Assembly (NCBI GenBank): GCA_026545765.1
Contig: CM048843.1
Span: forward strand, 23,061,646-23,125,645
From: Plantago major
Taxonomy: Eukaryota > Streptophyta > Magnoliopsida > Lamiales > Plantaginaceae
Reading direction: 5' to 3'
DNA: 64,000 nt
This document shows positions 10,479-22,483 of the stretch, in pieces (position 1 is the stretch's first letter; every line of letters starts with the position of its first letter). Below the pieces are notes generated by a model that was given only the letters and a program-made list of their open reading frames with translations, did not search any database and had not been told where the DNA came from. The position numbers were made by a program, and so were the translations under genes.

Positions 10479-13400
10479 TCAAAGGGCTTCATAATCAGGC
10501 TGAGTCATGAATTGACTGGATGAGCCTTCTTCACATGTCTGATTAGTTCTCCTCCTCCTCCTCCTCCTTCTTCTTCTTGATCCTTCACCAGTAGTTTTAG
10601 TTCTTAACCCTCCAGCTACACCAGTGCCACTGCCACCCTATTTGAATTACAACAAAGTCATAAGAAATTGGAATAAATTACAATAAAGAACATAATACAC
10701 TACATATATATAATAGATATCTTACTTGAAGAGGACATTTTTTCTTTGTGTGCCCAGTTTGATTACAGATACTGCACTTGAATGCAGATCTTCTCCCTTT
10801 AGTACCAGTAACAGGCCTATCTGGCTCTGAAGGATGTCTGTGCCTCTGTACTTGAGGCCTACCTGGCTTCCTCTTGATAGCAGGAGGGAAACACTCATCA
10901 TTAGGAAAATCACCAGGCCAGAACTGTGAAACTGGTATGGGGTGGATCTCCATGTCATAAGACAACATATATGCCTCTTTAGTGTGATTGAAAGAGATAT
11001 ATGATATGGGATCCTGTCTTCTATGTTGAATGGCTATCCAAGCATGTCTACATGGCAGGCTACTGATATCCCACCTCTTACAATCACAAGTTCTTGTATC
11101 CACATTCACAATGAATGAGAAGCTCATGTCCTGAACCTCAAAGACACTTCCAGATTCAGTCAGAAGTTTACATTTTCTAGATTGAGTACTCATATCATTC
11201 AACTTCCTCAATGCCCTATGCATAACTACAGACACACAATTGCCTCCCACCTAATTTCTCACTTGAATCCTTTCCATGATTTGTTGTCTAAATCCTTCCA
11301 TTATGTTGTAAATGGAGAATGCTCTGAGAGGGTTAACCCCATGAATTGAAGCATTCACTCATGTTATTAGTCACATGATCAACCTTAACATGAGTGTCAT
11401 AAGCATGTCTTGCCCATTGACCAAGAGGAATGTTCATTAGCCAATTGTAGGCTTCAGGTCGGCATTTTTCAACCTAGTCATAGCCTTGTTGAAGTTGTAC
11501 TTTGTGTATGCAGTGCTAGCCTGCCAATAGAACCCTCTAAGCTCCCTAGCAGACCACTTGGCCTTGAAATTATCATAAATGTGCTTGTCACATTTTCTAC
11601 TTGTTACTTGAGGGCATAACTCATCAATAGCAGGGACAAGTCCCTACAATAAAAACAATACAATATAAGTGAAAATGTTATAGAAAGACAATAAGATACA
11701 ATAGTTGAACTGTAAACACATAATTACATTGGATCTGTCAGCTATGAAATGCCAAGGCTTATCATTCTCAAATGGACCTAGCAATTGTGTAAGACAATGC
11801 AAGAGAAATCACCATGATTCCTTGGTCTCACTGTCAACAACTGCAATGGCTATTGGATATAAGCCACAGTTGGGATCCATCCCAACTGCACTTAGAAGTA
11901 CACCAGCAAACCTTCCTCTTAAGTGACATCCATCAAAGAAAAGGAAAGGGGCACATCCAGCTAGAAACCCCCTCTTGAGACCTTCCAGTCCCATGAACAT
12001 CCTCTTGAACAATATAGGCCTCTCTACTTCATCTCTGTACAGGTATACATGGCTCCCAGGATTTGTTCTTTGCACTATTTCAACATACTTAGGCATTAGT
12101 TTATATGCTATCACTGGATCACCACCCATCAACTCCTCAGCTCTCTATTTTGCTCTATACATCTTCATATATGGTACTGTCACACCCAAAGTATTTGTTG
12201 ATCAGGTAATCAGGCTATGCACATTGATTGCATGATGTTTTTCCAACTCCCTAAGTATGTTCTCAGCCAGCCAATTTATATCAGCTTCTTTTGGATTCAA
12301 ATTTCTTACACTTGTGTGACTTCCATGGTATGTCTTCACAACAAAGGTGCATCCATTTACCTTTGCAGTGAATCTAGTACTCTCATTTTACCCTTGTGCA
12401 CTTGAAACCTACCTTTATGGAGTACTCTTTCACCCTTTTCCTCAACTCCTTCACAAACATAAAAGTGTCTCCAACTTCAAACTCTTTGTCCCACTGGACA
12501 TTGTTGGTCTGAAACTCATCATCTATCCACTCATCATCACTAAGTAGTGGCTGATCATCATCATCATCAGTTCCTTGATGAATGTTACTACTATCACCAC
12601 CTCTCTTCCTTCTTGTCTCATTGCTTGCCTTTTGAGCGCCTGCAGTACCCTCATCATCATCTTCAAAGTCTGTCCTAGTAAATCCTATCTCCTCATCCTC
12701 ACAATCACAGAGGTATTCATTATCAGGGACATCATCCTCCGAATCCATTCCCTCTTTCTCTTCTTCAATTTCAACTACTTTGCATTTTCCCTTACCCTTG
12801 TCCCTAACTGGTTTACTGTTTTCAGGAGATTCATGTGTAGCTTGAGTTTCAGGGGAAGCTTGTGTTTTGTTAGTTTCGGGGGTTGTGTTCAACTTGGCAA
12901 ACTGACTTTCTAAGAATGCATCAACATCAAACCCCTCCAACATATCAGCAGTCATGTTTGGATGCACATAAGTTTCATTGTCAAATGTTGGTACGTATGT
13001 AGGCATCATCAGCAGTAGGTATAGCTTTGGGAGAGGGAGGAGGTTGTTCTGGTTCTGGTTCAGCAGTAGGTACAGGTTTGGGAGAGAGAGGAGGTTGTTC
13101 TGGTTGTTTTGGTTCTGGATTGGGAGTGGGATTAGGTTGTTTTGGTTCAGGAGTGGGAATGGGTTGTTCTTGTTCATCATCATCAGTGGTTGGTTCCTCA
13201 GTAAGATCAACATACATTGGTATATGAGCCCCTGTGTTTGAATTTACTTCTCCTACACTACCTTGTTCTAGGAGGTGGCTCATTTACATTAGTAGTAGGG
13301 ACATAAGGCTCATCATCATCTTCATCACCCCACACAGTGCTAACCTTCCTCTTTATCCTAGTAGACTCATCTATAGTTATAGGAATTGCTTCATCAGTCT

Positions 13401-13720
13401 ACACATGCAACTTAACCTCCATATACTTCTTATTCAATTCAAACATTTGCCTAACATCCTCATCATCACTAGTTCTAACTGATCAAATGAGCCATAAATA
13501 TCACATTTCTTACTAAAAGCTAAATTTTGAGAACTTCTAACAATCTCCAAAGTAGTAGCCATAACATCATTGACAAGTTTTATGTGAGTATACCTGTTGC
13601 TTTTCACATTTTCAATCATATATTGGTCCTTGCCATATTGTATCCTGATATTGTGAATTCCACCCTTGTTTTCTGCAATCCACAACATTAAAACACAATC
13701 AAGAACAACCCATAGCAAAA
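10479..13720 (-). pseudogene. MuDR-type transposase, decayed (MULE-A)
   Basis: Read on the minus strand from about 13.7 kb down. First is an N-terminal region with GGIHNIRIQYGKDQYMIEN (near 13660). Next is a Pro/Gln/Asn-rich and acidic linker (about 13280-12560). A MuDR-type DNA-binding segment follows with DKEFEVGDTFMFVKELRKRV and YSIKVGFKCTRVK (near 12470-12390). The MULE catalytic domain has FFDGCHLRGRF (near 11930) and YPIAIAVVDSETKESW (near 11830). A SWIM zinc finger has CDCKRWDISSLPCRHAW (about 11060-11110), and a CCHC knuckle has CSICNQTGHTKKKCP (about 10740-10785). The last exon, 10479-10637, is Arg-rich and ends at a stop at 10479-10481. Breaks include a stop directly after KESW near 11809, stops between the DNA-binding and catalytic segments (about 12150-12240) and further frame changes near 11250-11650. 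Some gaps are probably introns (for example an acceptor before 10637 and one near 13673). It is not translatable as one protein. Confidence 0.85.
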
Positions 13721-14456
13721 ATTACAGATAAACCCTAACTCTGTGTGTTGAATAAGAAATTTATGATGTTTTAGTGGTATTTTGTTTACGATTCAACACA
13801 ATTTTCATCTAATAACTCAATATACAAGCATTAATGTGTTCAATCAAACCAAAATTATTAGGATTAAAAAAAAAAGAAGGGTTTTTTACGTCTGAAATCA
13901 ACAATTATACCCATAATTCTTCTTCTTAACTGAATTCAAGGCCTACGAACAACTAATTACACTACATTGAATAAAAAATAGAACTAAAAAAAGCTTCCAC
14001 TTACCTGTAACAATGGCGTCGGTTTAAACCACCAAAGGCGCGCCGAGCTCCACAACACACAAATACGGCTTCTGACCCACTTCACGTGTCTTCCTTTGTC
14101 CAATTATAGGGATTACTTGAGTTGTTTGGTCGAAATTTGTTAGCTTGGTGATGGTGATCGAAACAGGGAGAAGGTAGTTGTTTTTGCGGGTTATGAGAGT
14201 GAAGGGGAAGGGTTTCTTTCTTTAATGTAATTTCTTTTCTCCTTTTCTTTAATCAAGTAATTATTTTAATTTGAATTTTGCTTTTCTTTATTCTCCAATT
14301 CAAAATAATGCCAGCATGTCAAGAGAGAGAAAGCAATTGGCAGGAGAGAAACCGATTTTGATTTTGATCAACTACAGGGGGAATCTGTTATTGTTCGAAT
14401 AGAAGGGACCAATCTATTTAGGGGTCAATTTAAGGGGTATCATTTGTAATTTTCTC

Positions 14457-14465
14457 TTTTGGATA
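14457..14465. repeat. Target site duplication of MULE-A (right)
   Basis: TTTTGGATA directly follows the right terminal TTTTCTC and is identical to 9076-9084. Confidence 0.93.
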
Positions 14466-14880
14466 ATACATGCCCTCCATTGTGCCTCGTAAGTATCGAA
14501 TTACTTGTTTAACTCCATTACAATGTCTCTGAGTTGGAAAAAAATTATATCTTACTAGTAATTTAACGACAAAAGCTATATCAGGTTGTGTATTGTATAG
14601 CAAGGTACATTACTACACTAATTGCACTAAGATATGGTACTTAAAGACCAATAAATTCTTCATCATCTTCACGAGGTCTAAATGGATCTCTTTTCACATT
14701 CAGAGATCTTACAACGATGGGGTGATTATTGGATGAACTTTATCCATATAAAATCATTTCAACAGTCTTTCCAAATACTTGGATTGATGGATAAGCTGCG
14801 TTCCATTTGCTAAGTGCTTGATTTGTAGGCCCAAACAATACTTTGTTTTCCCAAGATCTTTCATAACATAAGAGTAATTT
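14457..14880 (-). pseudogene. Ty1/copia reverse transcriptase C-terminal fragment (5' part of split remnant)
   Basis: The minus-strand reading shows phrases of the copia RT-RNase H connection: a SLNVKRDPFRPREDDEE-like stretch, then PYLSAI and an HNGG/RYLRGT-like stretch, with several in-frame stops and a frame change. The fragment begins near 14880 and runs into the MULE-A target duplication; the sequence resumes at 9084 on the far side of MULE-A. It was decayed or has decayed since, and no LTR was found. Confidence 0.8.
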
Positions 14881-15411
14881 CATCAAATATCTGATAGTTG
14901 AATTGTAACATACAATTATAGTTTCATAAAGAGTATTTCATCAAATACTTTATCATTTGATTTTGTAAAACATACAATTAAATGCATTTAAAACCATGGA
15001 TATGATAAAAATTAAAGGTGGTTTACTTTAAGGTGCCTATATATATGGCACCATGTGGAGTGATATAAATATATTATATAAAGTTTCCCTATAGATTCGA
15101 ATTTGTATACTATATACTTATTTGCCTATATCTAGTCTAGATATAGTACAAGTATCCCAATATAAAAATTACTTATATAATTATGAATAATATCAATATT
15201 GAGCTAGACAAGGACATTTCAGACGTATAGGGAACACAGACTTGAGTTTTGTGAATGAAGCTAGCTTGTTTATCTTTTTTTCTGAGTCCTGATTTATTTA
15301 GTATATGTAAGATGTTCTTCTTTTGGGATTGTGAACTCTTTCAGAAGAATCTCTTTCAGACTTTGCGCTTATTAGTTCACTATATATATCTGTGGGTGGG
15401 TGTGTGTCATC
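14881..15411. other. Unassigned AT-rich spacer
   Basis: No open frame, terminal repeat or RNA gene is seen. A short direct repeat of AGTAATTTCATCAAATA-type sequence lies near 14873-14945. Confidence 0.5.
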
Positions 15412-15420
15412 TATTTATCG

Positions 15421-15810
15421 ACCGCTATTAAACGCAACATGTTTTCGTCTAAACATAGATCGAAAAAATTAAATAATTTTTTTTTCGAAAAATATTTCGT
15501 TCATACAATTTTTTTTTAAAACTATGAAGTAATTAATAAAACAAAAAAAAAAAAGAAAAAAACTGAAAATCATGATCTGGCCGGTTTTAATATGGCCGGT
15601 TTTAAAACCGGCCAAATCGAGATATGGCCGGTTTTAATTTCCTTTTTTTAAAAAAAAAAAATTAATTTAAAAATTGATTATATATAGTTTTGTAATTTTG
15701 TTTTTGTTTTTGCAAATTGAAAAGTTACTTATAATTTTGCAAATTGAAAACTTTAATTTACTTTTATCATTTATTTATTCAAAATGAAAAGTAAAAGTTA
15801 AATAATCTAT
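15421..15810 (+). repeat. MULE-B left terminal inverted repeat
   Basis: Contains reiterated GGCCGGTTTT / AAAACCGGCC blocks (about 15576-15640) and homopolymer runs. It pairs with 21627-22170, with an internal deletion between GTCTAAACA and ATAGATCG relative to the right arm. Confidence 0.85.
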
Positions 15811-15965
15811 TTAACGGAAATTTGAGAAATTAATCGGCACACGAATAACTACATATATTAAATTAAATGCTTAACAATAAAACGTTACAATTTTAACACG
15901 GATACGAACTTGAATCGGAAAATATTACATGCTTAGCATAATAAATCTGGATACTTAATTTGGAA

Positions 15966-18200
15966 TTAAATCTTGTAAGCACAAACTTCATCAACAACCG
16001 CGAATATGTCTTTCGCCTCCATATAATGTTTGTTTGGTCGAGTGATGCGTCCCATCATAGCAGCGATCAATCGTAGCCTCTACAAAGTAAAAACACACAC
16101 AAATAAGGATTTTGAGATTTCGAACAAACGTTGTGTATGTATGTATATTGAATGTCTAGGAAACATACCATGCTAGGATCCATATCGGCCGGTTGGAATT
16201 GTTGCCTTGGAGTAAATGATTATTGGCGGGTCACTTGCATATGCGTACGTTGTCGAAATCAGTTCGGGTACGTCGAAATTGTTTCATGTCCAAAATGCAC
16301 TCGAATTGTTTGTTGATGAAAATTACATCGACAGGTGTGAAATTCCTCGAATGAGTCTCGAACAGCATGAGAACAACGATAGAGTGAGGGTTGTGGTGGC
16401 CTTTGTACATGCACTGGTTTTATCGGTTCTGTAGGAATGTATTGGGGGTATCCGAACTACCGCATAACGCGGTCTGGCATGTAAGCCTCCGTAACCTTTA
16501 GACAATGAATAATTCCCCTATATTGAGAAATAGGGACTGCTTCCTCCGCCACGAGTCCAAAAGGTGTCCAACTCACCTATTACACAAGAGGCAAGTACAT
16601 AAGTATATAATTAAAAAAAGACTCAAACGTAATGAACACAAGCGTGTTATATTGAATGACACACTTCATTCGGTGCAACATTGTCTAGTGCACTTCTGTA
16701 CATAAGATGCATAGCAGTTTCATCCTTATCGGCGGTTCCCAAGTTCCATGATTGAAAACGAGGAAAATACGAGTATATCCACGCCTGAAATAGTATAAAT
16801 ACTTTATAGAAAATGATCGTTTTTAAAGTTATGTAAAAATGTATATATAATATAGAGCGGGCAAACCTGCAGAAGTGAAAGACATCCATCTATCTATCTG
16901 CAGTTGATATGTGTTGCAACTCCCAATTGTCTATACTGATTGGCAAGTACAGCAGTTCCCCATGCATATGTGTTAACCTCATTCAGGGTAAGTAGGAACT
17001 GTAGAAACCCGACAGGAACTCGATGTCCACTTTTGTCGACAAATAGAGACGTGCCTAACAACCACAACAAGTACATGATAGCATGTGATTCCGGTGGAAG
17101 AACTCGTGCTTTTAAAGTTGCCTCGATGGTGCTACGCTTGAAACCAGCACTTTTGTAGTTGGATTTCACCGCTACTTCAGTCATTTGCATATGAATTGCT
17201 AATGCCACCTTAAGCGCATCTGGTTGCATTGTCGTCTTGACAGCACGACCATGAACAGGAACTCCGAGCAAATAGTGGACATCATCCAGGGTTATTGTCA
17301 TCTCACCAAATGGCATGTGAAAGGTATTAGTTTCAGGATGCCACCGTTCAACAAATGCACTAATCAAAGGCATGTTGATCTTCAGGTGCATACAGTTCGG
17401 CAAGGTGAGAGATGGGTGTTGTTGACAATATGGTTGACACCATCATTTAAATAGTCTTTAAAACGGATTAAAGACCGGGGTTTGTGAAATCCCTCTAGAA
17501 CCTCGCGGTCCTGCAGATTAAAATATAGTAAATAAGAATCGTCTGATTTCAAAGAACTAGAATTAACAATAGTAAACATTGAAGTGACTTACATTTCCTA
17601 TCCATATGGAGTGAGCGATGTGGCCTAGAAATCCTGTGAGTAACTCCGCATTTGCAGGGCCTCCATCAATACCGGTTGTTAGCTCTCTCCACGCCTCATT
17701 AGTAGCATAATTAGGCTCTGCCTGTCCACGGTCTCCGCTTCCACCCTCATCATTAGGAACTTCCTCATTACTGAAATGGAAAGCCTGTCCACGATCTCCG
17801 CTTCTACTATGGCCACCCCTGGCGGAAGAACCATGAATGTTGCGTTTAAATGGAACCATCCTTTGGCCTGAACGCAGAGACTCTGCGGCGAAGTCTTCAT
17901 CAAAAGGCATTTCACTTTCAGTTCTTAAATTTGACTCTGTGCCGATAGAGCCAGGTGTCTGGTACGGTCTCGCCGACGGTATTTCTTTAGAACTTGCAGA
18001 ACTTTCTGAATGGTACATCATTTTATCCTTTCTTGCTCTGGCTGAAGCAGGTATGGGACCTCTAAGCTTTCCACCGATGTCATGCAGGCGTCCAGAATAC
18101 TGATCAACTGGTACTTGTGGAATATCCATTACGTTCCTTTTGCCCCGTCTTTTATCTTCAGCACCACCATCTTTGGATCCACAATTAATTTCTGTAGGAA
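15966..18200 (-). pseudogene. Plant mobile domain (PMD, MAIN-like) gene of MULE-B
   Basis: Minus strand, several exons. The N-terminal part (about 18195-17592) is low complexity with DGGAEDKRRGK and PVDQYSGRLHDIGGK, ends WIGN and is followed by a GTAAGT donor. The next exon (from about 17514) starts DREVLEGF. The PMD core follows: INMPLISAFVERWHPET, then MPFGEMTITLDDVHYLLGVP, then RSTIEATLKARVL, AYMPDRVMR and FGYPQYIP. The last exon (about 16080-15966) carries MMGRITRPNKHYMEAKDIF. PMD proteins (MAIN/MAIL1 in Arabidopsis) act in the nucleus in gene and transposon silencing, and PMDs are also found in transposons. Damage: a frame offset before the core near 17400, a stop after THINCR (near 16896) where MULE-C has a sense codon, and a stop between VMR and FGYP (near 16455). 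The first coding exon is not resolved. Confidence 0.78.
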
Positions 18201-18459
18201 ATTGAGAATAGTATCAATGTTAGAAATCACGAATACAACGAAGTTATAATAATATTGAAGTATGTGAGTATATGCATGTGAAATGAGAAATCAAATATAC
18301 AACGGTTTATTAATGTTTTCGTATAAACTACCTTCCACGTGATCGGGTTTGAGTGCGAAGGGATTGCTAATAATATTGAAGTATGAAAATGGAGTTGGTT
18401 GTGTGTAAATGAATCCTTCCACCCTCCTATTTATAGAATTCGTTAACTGAAAACCAGAT

Positions 18460-18655
18460 TTGACCGGTCAAACTGTCGGTTTGACGGTCAACTGCGGGTT
18501 TGACCGGTTGAACCGACCCAATTGACCGGTCAAACATAAAGTGGACCTGGTCCACTGTTTCTGACCAGTCAGCTGACTGGTCAAACTGTTTTTTACTAGT
18601 CAACTGACTGGTCAAAGCTGACAGTTGACTGGTCGGGTTTGACTGGTCAAACCCG
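18460..18655. promoter_or_regulatory. Reiterated TTGACC/T palindromes in the MULE-B bidirectional intergenic region
   Basis: About 200 bases hold repeated TTGACCGGTCAA (18460-18471 and 18522-18533), TTTGACGGTCAA, CTGACCAGTCAG, CTGACTGGTCAAA (several times) and TTTGACTGGTCAAA. TTGAC is the core of the W-box, the established target of WRKY factors. The cluster sits between the divergent PMD and transposase genes, just upstream of the transposase TATA box. Function as binding sites is inferred. Confidence 0.6.
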
Positions 18656-18718
18656 CCCCCCAACCGGGTCCCGATCCCGGCCCTAACCCGTCTTCTACCC
18701 GAACTTCGACCTGAACAC

Positions 18719-18730
18719 TTCTATATAATG
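18719..18730 (+). promoter_or_regulatory. TATA box of the MULE-B transposase gene
   Basis: TTCTATATAATG, at the same relative place as TTCTATAAAAT in MULE-C. A leader with repeated AACACTTC phrases leads to the start codon at 18929/18938. Confidence 0.6.
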
Positions 18731-18928
18731 AGAGGGAGATGGGGCATTACACCACACTTCAAATCCATTCCACACTTCAAACACTTCAATTCCCGAACAT
18801 TTAAAATCCACAACACTTCGAACACTTAAAACAATTCCATTCCCGAACACTTAAAATCCACAACACTTCCAACACTTCAAACACTTCTATTCCCGAACAC
18901 TTCCAATCCCAAACACTTCCATTCCCAT

Positions 18929-21515
18929 ATGTATAATATGAGTTACTTAAGTGATTCGTCCACAGCATCTAATGAATTCCCAGACTGCACGGACTTGTTC
19001 ATAACCCGAGAAATTTTCAATACTCGTGCAGACGCAGAAGCCTGGGTTCGTGTTATTGGTCGAGAAAACAATATGTTTTTCGCGATCACGCATTCTGGAC
19101 CAAAGAACGTGTACATGGGTTGTGAGTGTGCTGGTGCCCATAGGATCACGTCTCCAACAGACCCCGAGGCAAAATCCAAAAATTCAACCGGGAGTAAAAA
19201 ATATTCTTGCCCATTTCAGGTCAAGCTGCATGAGAGGTTACCGGACGAGTGGAGAGTTGTTGTGAAAGACGGTCACCAAAGACACAATCACGTACTCGGG
19301 AAATACCCCCATTGGCATACGTCCGCGGCGAAGTTCACTGATGAAGAGCGCGTGCGAGTAGTGGAAATGTTGCGTACCGGAATGACTCCTATAGCAACGC
19401 TTGTTCAACTCCAAAAAGAATTTGTGCACAACTGGAGTACGTTACGACACGTATACAATGTTGACCAGAAATATCAACGGATGGAGATGGGCGAGATGGA
19501 GCCGATGGAATATTTTATCCATTTGTTGCAACGACATAGCTACATATATTCTGTGGTCAAACAGCCGGGAACTGACATATTGGCTGGATTTTTCTTAGCT
19601 CATCCTAATACGAAGTCATTGCCCCGTTTGTTCCCTCAACTTGTCCTCATAGATGCTACGCACAATACAAATTTGTACGACATGCCATTGGTGGAAGTGA
19701 TTGGCATTTTACCCACTGGGCAAAACTAAAACATAGCTTTCATTTTTCGTCTCGGACGAGAAGACGTCAAGTTATGTGTGGGTGCTTACACGATTGAGGG
19801 CGTTGTTTACAGAATGTGGTGTCTTACCGGGGGTATTTGTTACGGATAGAGAGTTAGTTGCAATGCGTGCCATAAAGGAGGTATTTCCAGAAGCAGCAGA
19901 CCTACTGTGTCGGAGGCATATATCTAAGGATGTGCAGAAATATGTAAGTGCCATGATGGGGGTACCAAAAAGTATGAACGTTCAGTGAAGCTAAGATGGC
20001 AAAAGATCGTGAATGCAAATACTCCGGAACTATATGAGCAGGCTGTTGCAGAAATGGCAGAGGCCTGGAGACGTCAACCTAGGTTCATGGCATACGCAAA
20101 GAGATATTGGTTGGACCCATACCACGACCGATTTGTACACGCGTGGACGAAAGACATCCTGCACTTTGGAGCTGACACAACGAACAAGTAATTCAATTTC
20201 GTAATTAAATTTATTTCGCAATGCACTACTATCCTGTAATTAGAGTTGTGCCCAAACTGACATTCAACAATGTAAATTGGTTGCAGAGTCGAAAGTGCGC
20301 ACTCCAGGTACAAGTATTGGTTGGGGACTGCAAATCAAAGTTTCACAGAAAATTTCCCCGAGCTGCATCACCTACTTGAAATAAATTATGATGCAATCCA
20401 CTCTGAGTTTGAGAAAGCGTCGACGAAGCATCCTCATGTCACGACCCGTGGAATCTTACACAGGCTAGGAGGTGTGGTTTCACATCTTGCTATTAAGAAA
20501 ATAGTCCATGAAAGATCCAACGTTGATCCCGGTGAATGCGATCACGCATTGCGTACCGGTTGGGGACTACCATGTGCATGTGAATTGCAACAAAAGACTG
20601 TGACCGGGAGGAGCGACCATCCTATTAGAGATATCAACGAGTTCTGGAGTACTCTTCATATGGGGGAACTATACCAAACTAGGCAACAGACAGTACGGGA
20701 CCAGTTTGATGATTGGTACAGGGACCGTAGGGAGTCTTCCACGGAGGAGGAACTCAGATCATACTTCGAATCGGATGGAAACGCATCATACACGTACCTA
20801 GAGGAGCCAGCAAGCGACACAAGAAGAAAGTTGGTAGACAGCCTAGAGCAACTGGGAGCAGGATCCCGTCCAGTTGGGAAGATCAACCCGCGAACCAATC
20901 TCAAAGGACTCCCAACACTAACAATACAGGTACGTATTCAAGTTGTGGTAGATCATTCAGATATCAAAGTCAGATGTCACCACAAGGTCTACGCTACGTT
21001 CAAGGTTGGAGTGATGTCCAGGCCGATGGGAACTGTGGATACAGATGTATAGCACAACTTCAATACAATGAACAAACAGAGTGGGTACGCATCAGACATG
21101 AACTTCTTCACGAGCTGACCAACAACAGACATCTATACATCGCGGAGATGGGGAAAGACGGGTCGCGGAAATATCAAATGCACTCAGCTGGTTTGCAGGA
21201 CCATGCGCCCAACCGTATTGGTTTACACTCCCAGACATGGGGCTAGTAACAGCTACGACATATCAACGGGTGTTCACCACATATATTTTCCATGGGTCTA
21301 CCACATACTTGCCCTTGGAATGTCGATGCATGGAGTCAAGATTCACGGACTCGCACCTGCATAAAGATCGACAATCGGGTTTGTCAATGGTGGTCACTAC
21401 ATTAGTCAATTGGCGTGAATGCCCACTTCCACCACTGGGCCGACCGCAACATCAAACAGAGGAAAGAACAAGGCATTGGATGCAACATTATTCCGCTCGC
21501 CACGCCAATGGTTTT
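18929..21515 (+). pseudogene. MULE transposase with C-terminal OTU domain (MULE-B), frameshifted
   Basis: The start matching MULE-C is the ATG at 18938. The N-terminus holds a WRKY-GCM1/FAR1-type zinc finger region (FNTRADAEAWVRVIGRENN, C in YMGCE, C in YSCPFQVKLHE, and HQRHNH). The MULE catalytic core follows with VLIDATHNTNLYDMPLVEVI, then GVFVTDRELVAMRAI and a WLDPYHDRFVHAWTK block. An intron lies at about 20188-20286 (donor GTAATTC, acceptor TTGCAG). Exon 2 holds an alpha-helical linker and then the OTU motif ADGNCGYRCIA (21021-21053) with a GGHY motif near 21389-21400. Breaks: TAA after LPTGQN (19729), a frame change near 19740-19776, a small shift near 19985, one near 20930-20975 before OTU, and at least one at about 21190-21240. 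It is not translatable as one protein. Confidence 0.85.
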
Positions 21516-21626
21516 CGTTGTAGTGAAATCATATTAAGCTTAAGCTTTCAATATGTTATGTTGTATTTATAGTGTAATGAGTCAAAATCTGTTGTAATGA
21601 AATCGTCAGCTTTAATTTCTCAATTT

Positions 21627-21745
21627 CATTAAATTTAACTTTTACTTTTCATTTTGAATAAATAAATGACAAAAGTAAATTAAAGTTTTCAATTTGCAAA
21701 ATTATAAGTAACTTTTCAATTTGCAAAAACAAAAAAAAAATAGAA

Positions 21746-21834
<89 letters not shown>

Positions 21835-22170
21835 CAAAATTTTAATTAAAAAAATAAGAAAACTGGAAATATGATATGGCCGTGTTTTTTTTTTTGCTTT
21901 TTTTAATTAATTCTATATTTTTATAAACTCTTGTATAAACGAAATATTTTTCGGAAAAAAAAAAATTCATTCATTTTTTTCCGATTTATGTTTAATGTTG
22001 TTATTTTGTGTTCGATCGTGCATGTTAATATTTTTGTGTTTGCATATACGAGTTATTTCAATTTTTCGTTAAGTTTGTAAGATTGTTTTTGAGTAAGGGG
22101 CATTTTGGTAAAGTTACAAATATTTTGTGTTGTGTTTAGCCGAAAACGTGTTGCGTTTAGTATAACTGTA
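21627..22170 (-). repeat. MULE-B right terminal inverted repeat
   Basis: Inverted counterpart of 15421-15810. The outer 200 bases (TCGATCGTGCATGTTAATAT, TTTGAGTAAGGGGCATTTTG, then GTGTTGCGTTTAG) also match the ends of MULE-C, which defines one family. Confidence 0.85.
21748..21831. repeat. (TA)n microsatellite inside the MULE-B right TIR
   Basis: About 84 bases of uninterrupted TA repeat, expanded relative to the short TATATATAG at the matching place in the left arm (about 15678). Replication slippage is the likely cause. Confidence 0.95.
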
Positions 22171-22483
22171 TATTTACCAATCACAAATTTGGCGTAGGCG
22201 GTTGGTCGTGGCTGCCCCTTAAATTTCTTTGTCAAGTTATTATAACTCTAGGAAACTAAATCGGTGCGATCTCGGGAGGTTCAAATTTGATGCAAGAGGG
22301 TGATCGGTTCACCTCTTAAATTTCTTACCAAGTTAAAACTCAAAGGAGTTAGACTTGCGATCTAACTTTAAATTCTTAATGTCGTGATTCTATGTTTCTT
22401 GTTTAGATGGTTTTGGTGTGCTATCTAATTGAAAGTTTGGTAAGGTTTTTATAAAAGGTTGTTAGTCCCTGTTACCACTAGCT
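22171..22483. other. Unassigned spacer
   Basis: No gene or terminal repeat is identified. Paired phrases (GTTGGTCGTGGCTGCCCCTTAAATTTCTT and GATCGGTTCACCTCTTAAATTTCTT) suggest a small degenerate direct repeat. Confidence 0.4.

Larger units (their letters stand above)
9085..14456 (-). mobile_element. MULE-A, MuDR-type Mutator-like element
   Basis: The left end GGGAAAATTTCGGATGGTAC and the complement of the right end (GAGAAAATTACAAATGATAC) start an imperfect terminal inverted repeat of about 65 bases. The repeat includes a long exact stretch, CCTTCTATTCGAACAATAAC, at about 9127-9146 and inverted at about 14385-14405. A perfect 9-bp target duplication TTTTGGATA flanks it (9076-9084 and 14457-14465), the size expected for Mutator elements. 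It is inserted in a copia reverse transcriptase/RNase H sequence. It carries a decayed transposase (minus) and a small GRF-finger gene (plus). Confidence 0.93.
15421..22170. mobile_element. MULE-B, long-TIR Mutator-like element with PMD and transposase-OTU genes
   Basis: The two ends are long inverted repeats. The left TTAAACGCAACATGTTTTCG corresponds to the complement of the right end (TAAACGCAACACGTTTTCGG). The inner parts 15676-15805 and 21627-21750 are almost perfect complements (GCAAATTGAAAAGTTACTTA and its inverse). The left arm lacks about 150 bases present in the right arm. Candidate imperfect target duplications are TATTTATCG (15412-15420) and TATTTACCA (22171-22179), 7 of 9 matching. 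The element is about 6.75 kb with two divergent genes: PMD (minus) and WRKY-GCM1/MULE transposase plus OTU (plus). The same family recurs as MULE-C. Confidence 0.88.

Noticed and set aside
12575-13227. Plus-strand ORFs rich in Gly/Ser/Phe
   Set aside because: They are antisense shadows of the low-complexity acidic and Pro-rich linker of the MULE-A transposase.
18427-18663. 78-codon minus-strand ORF over the TTGACC/T cluster
   Set aside because: The apparent repeats (SQLTSQL and similar) come from the palindromic DNA array; its position between divergent genes favours a regulatory reading.
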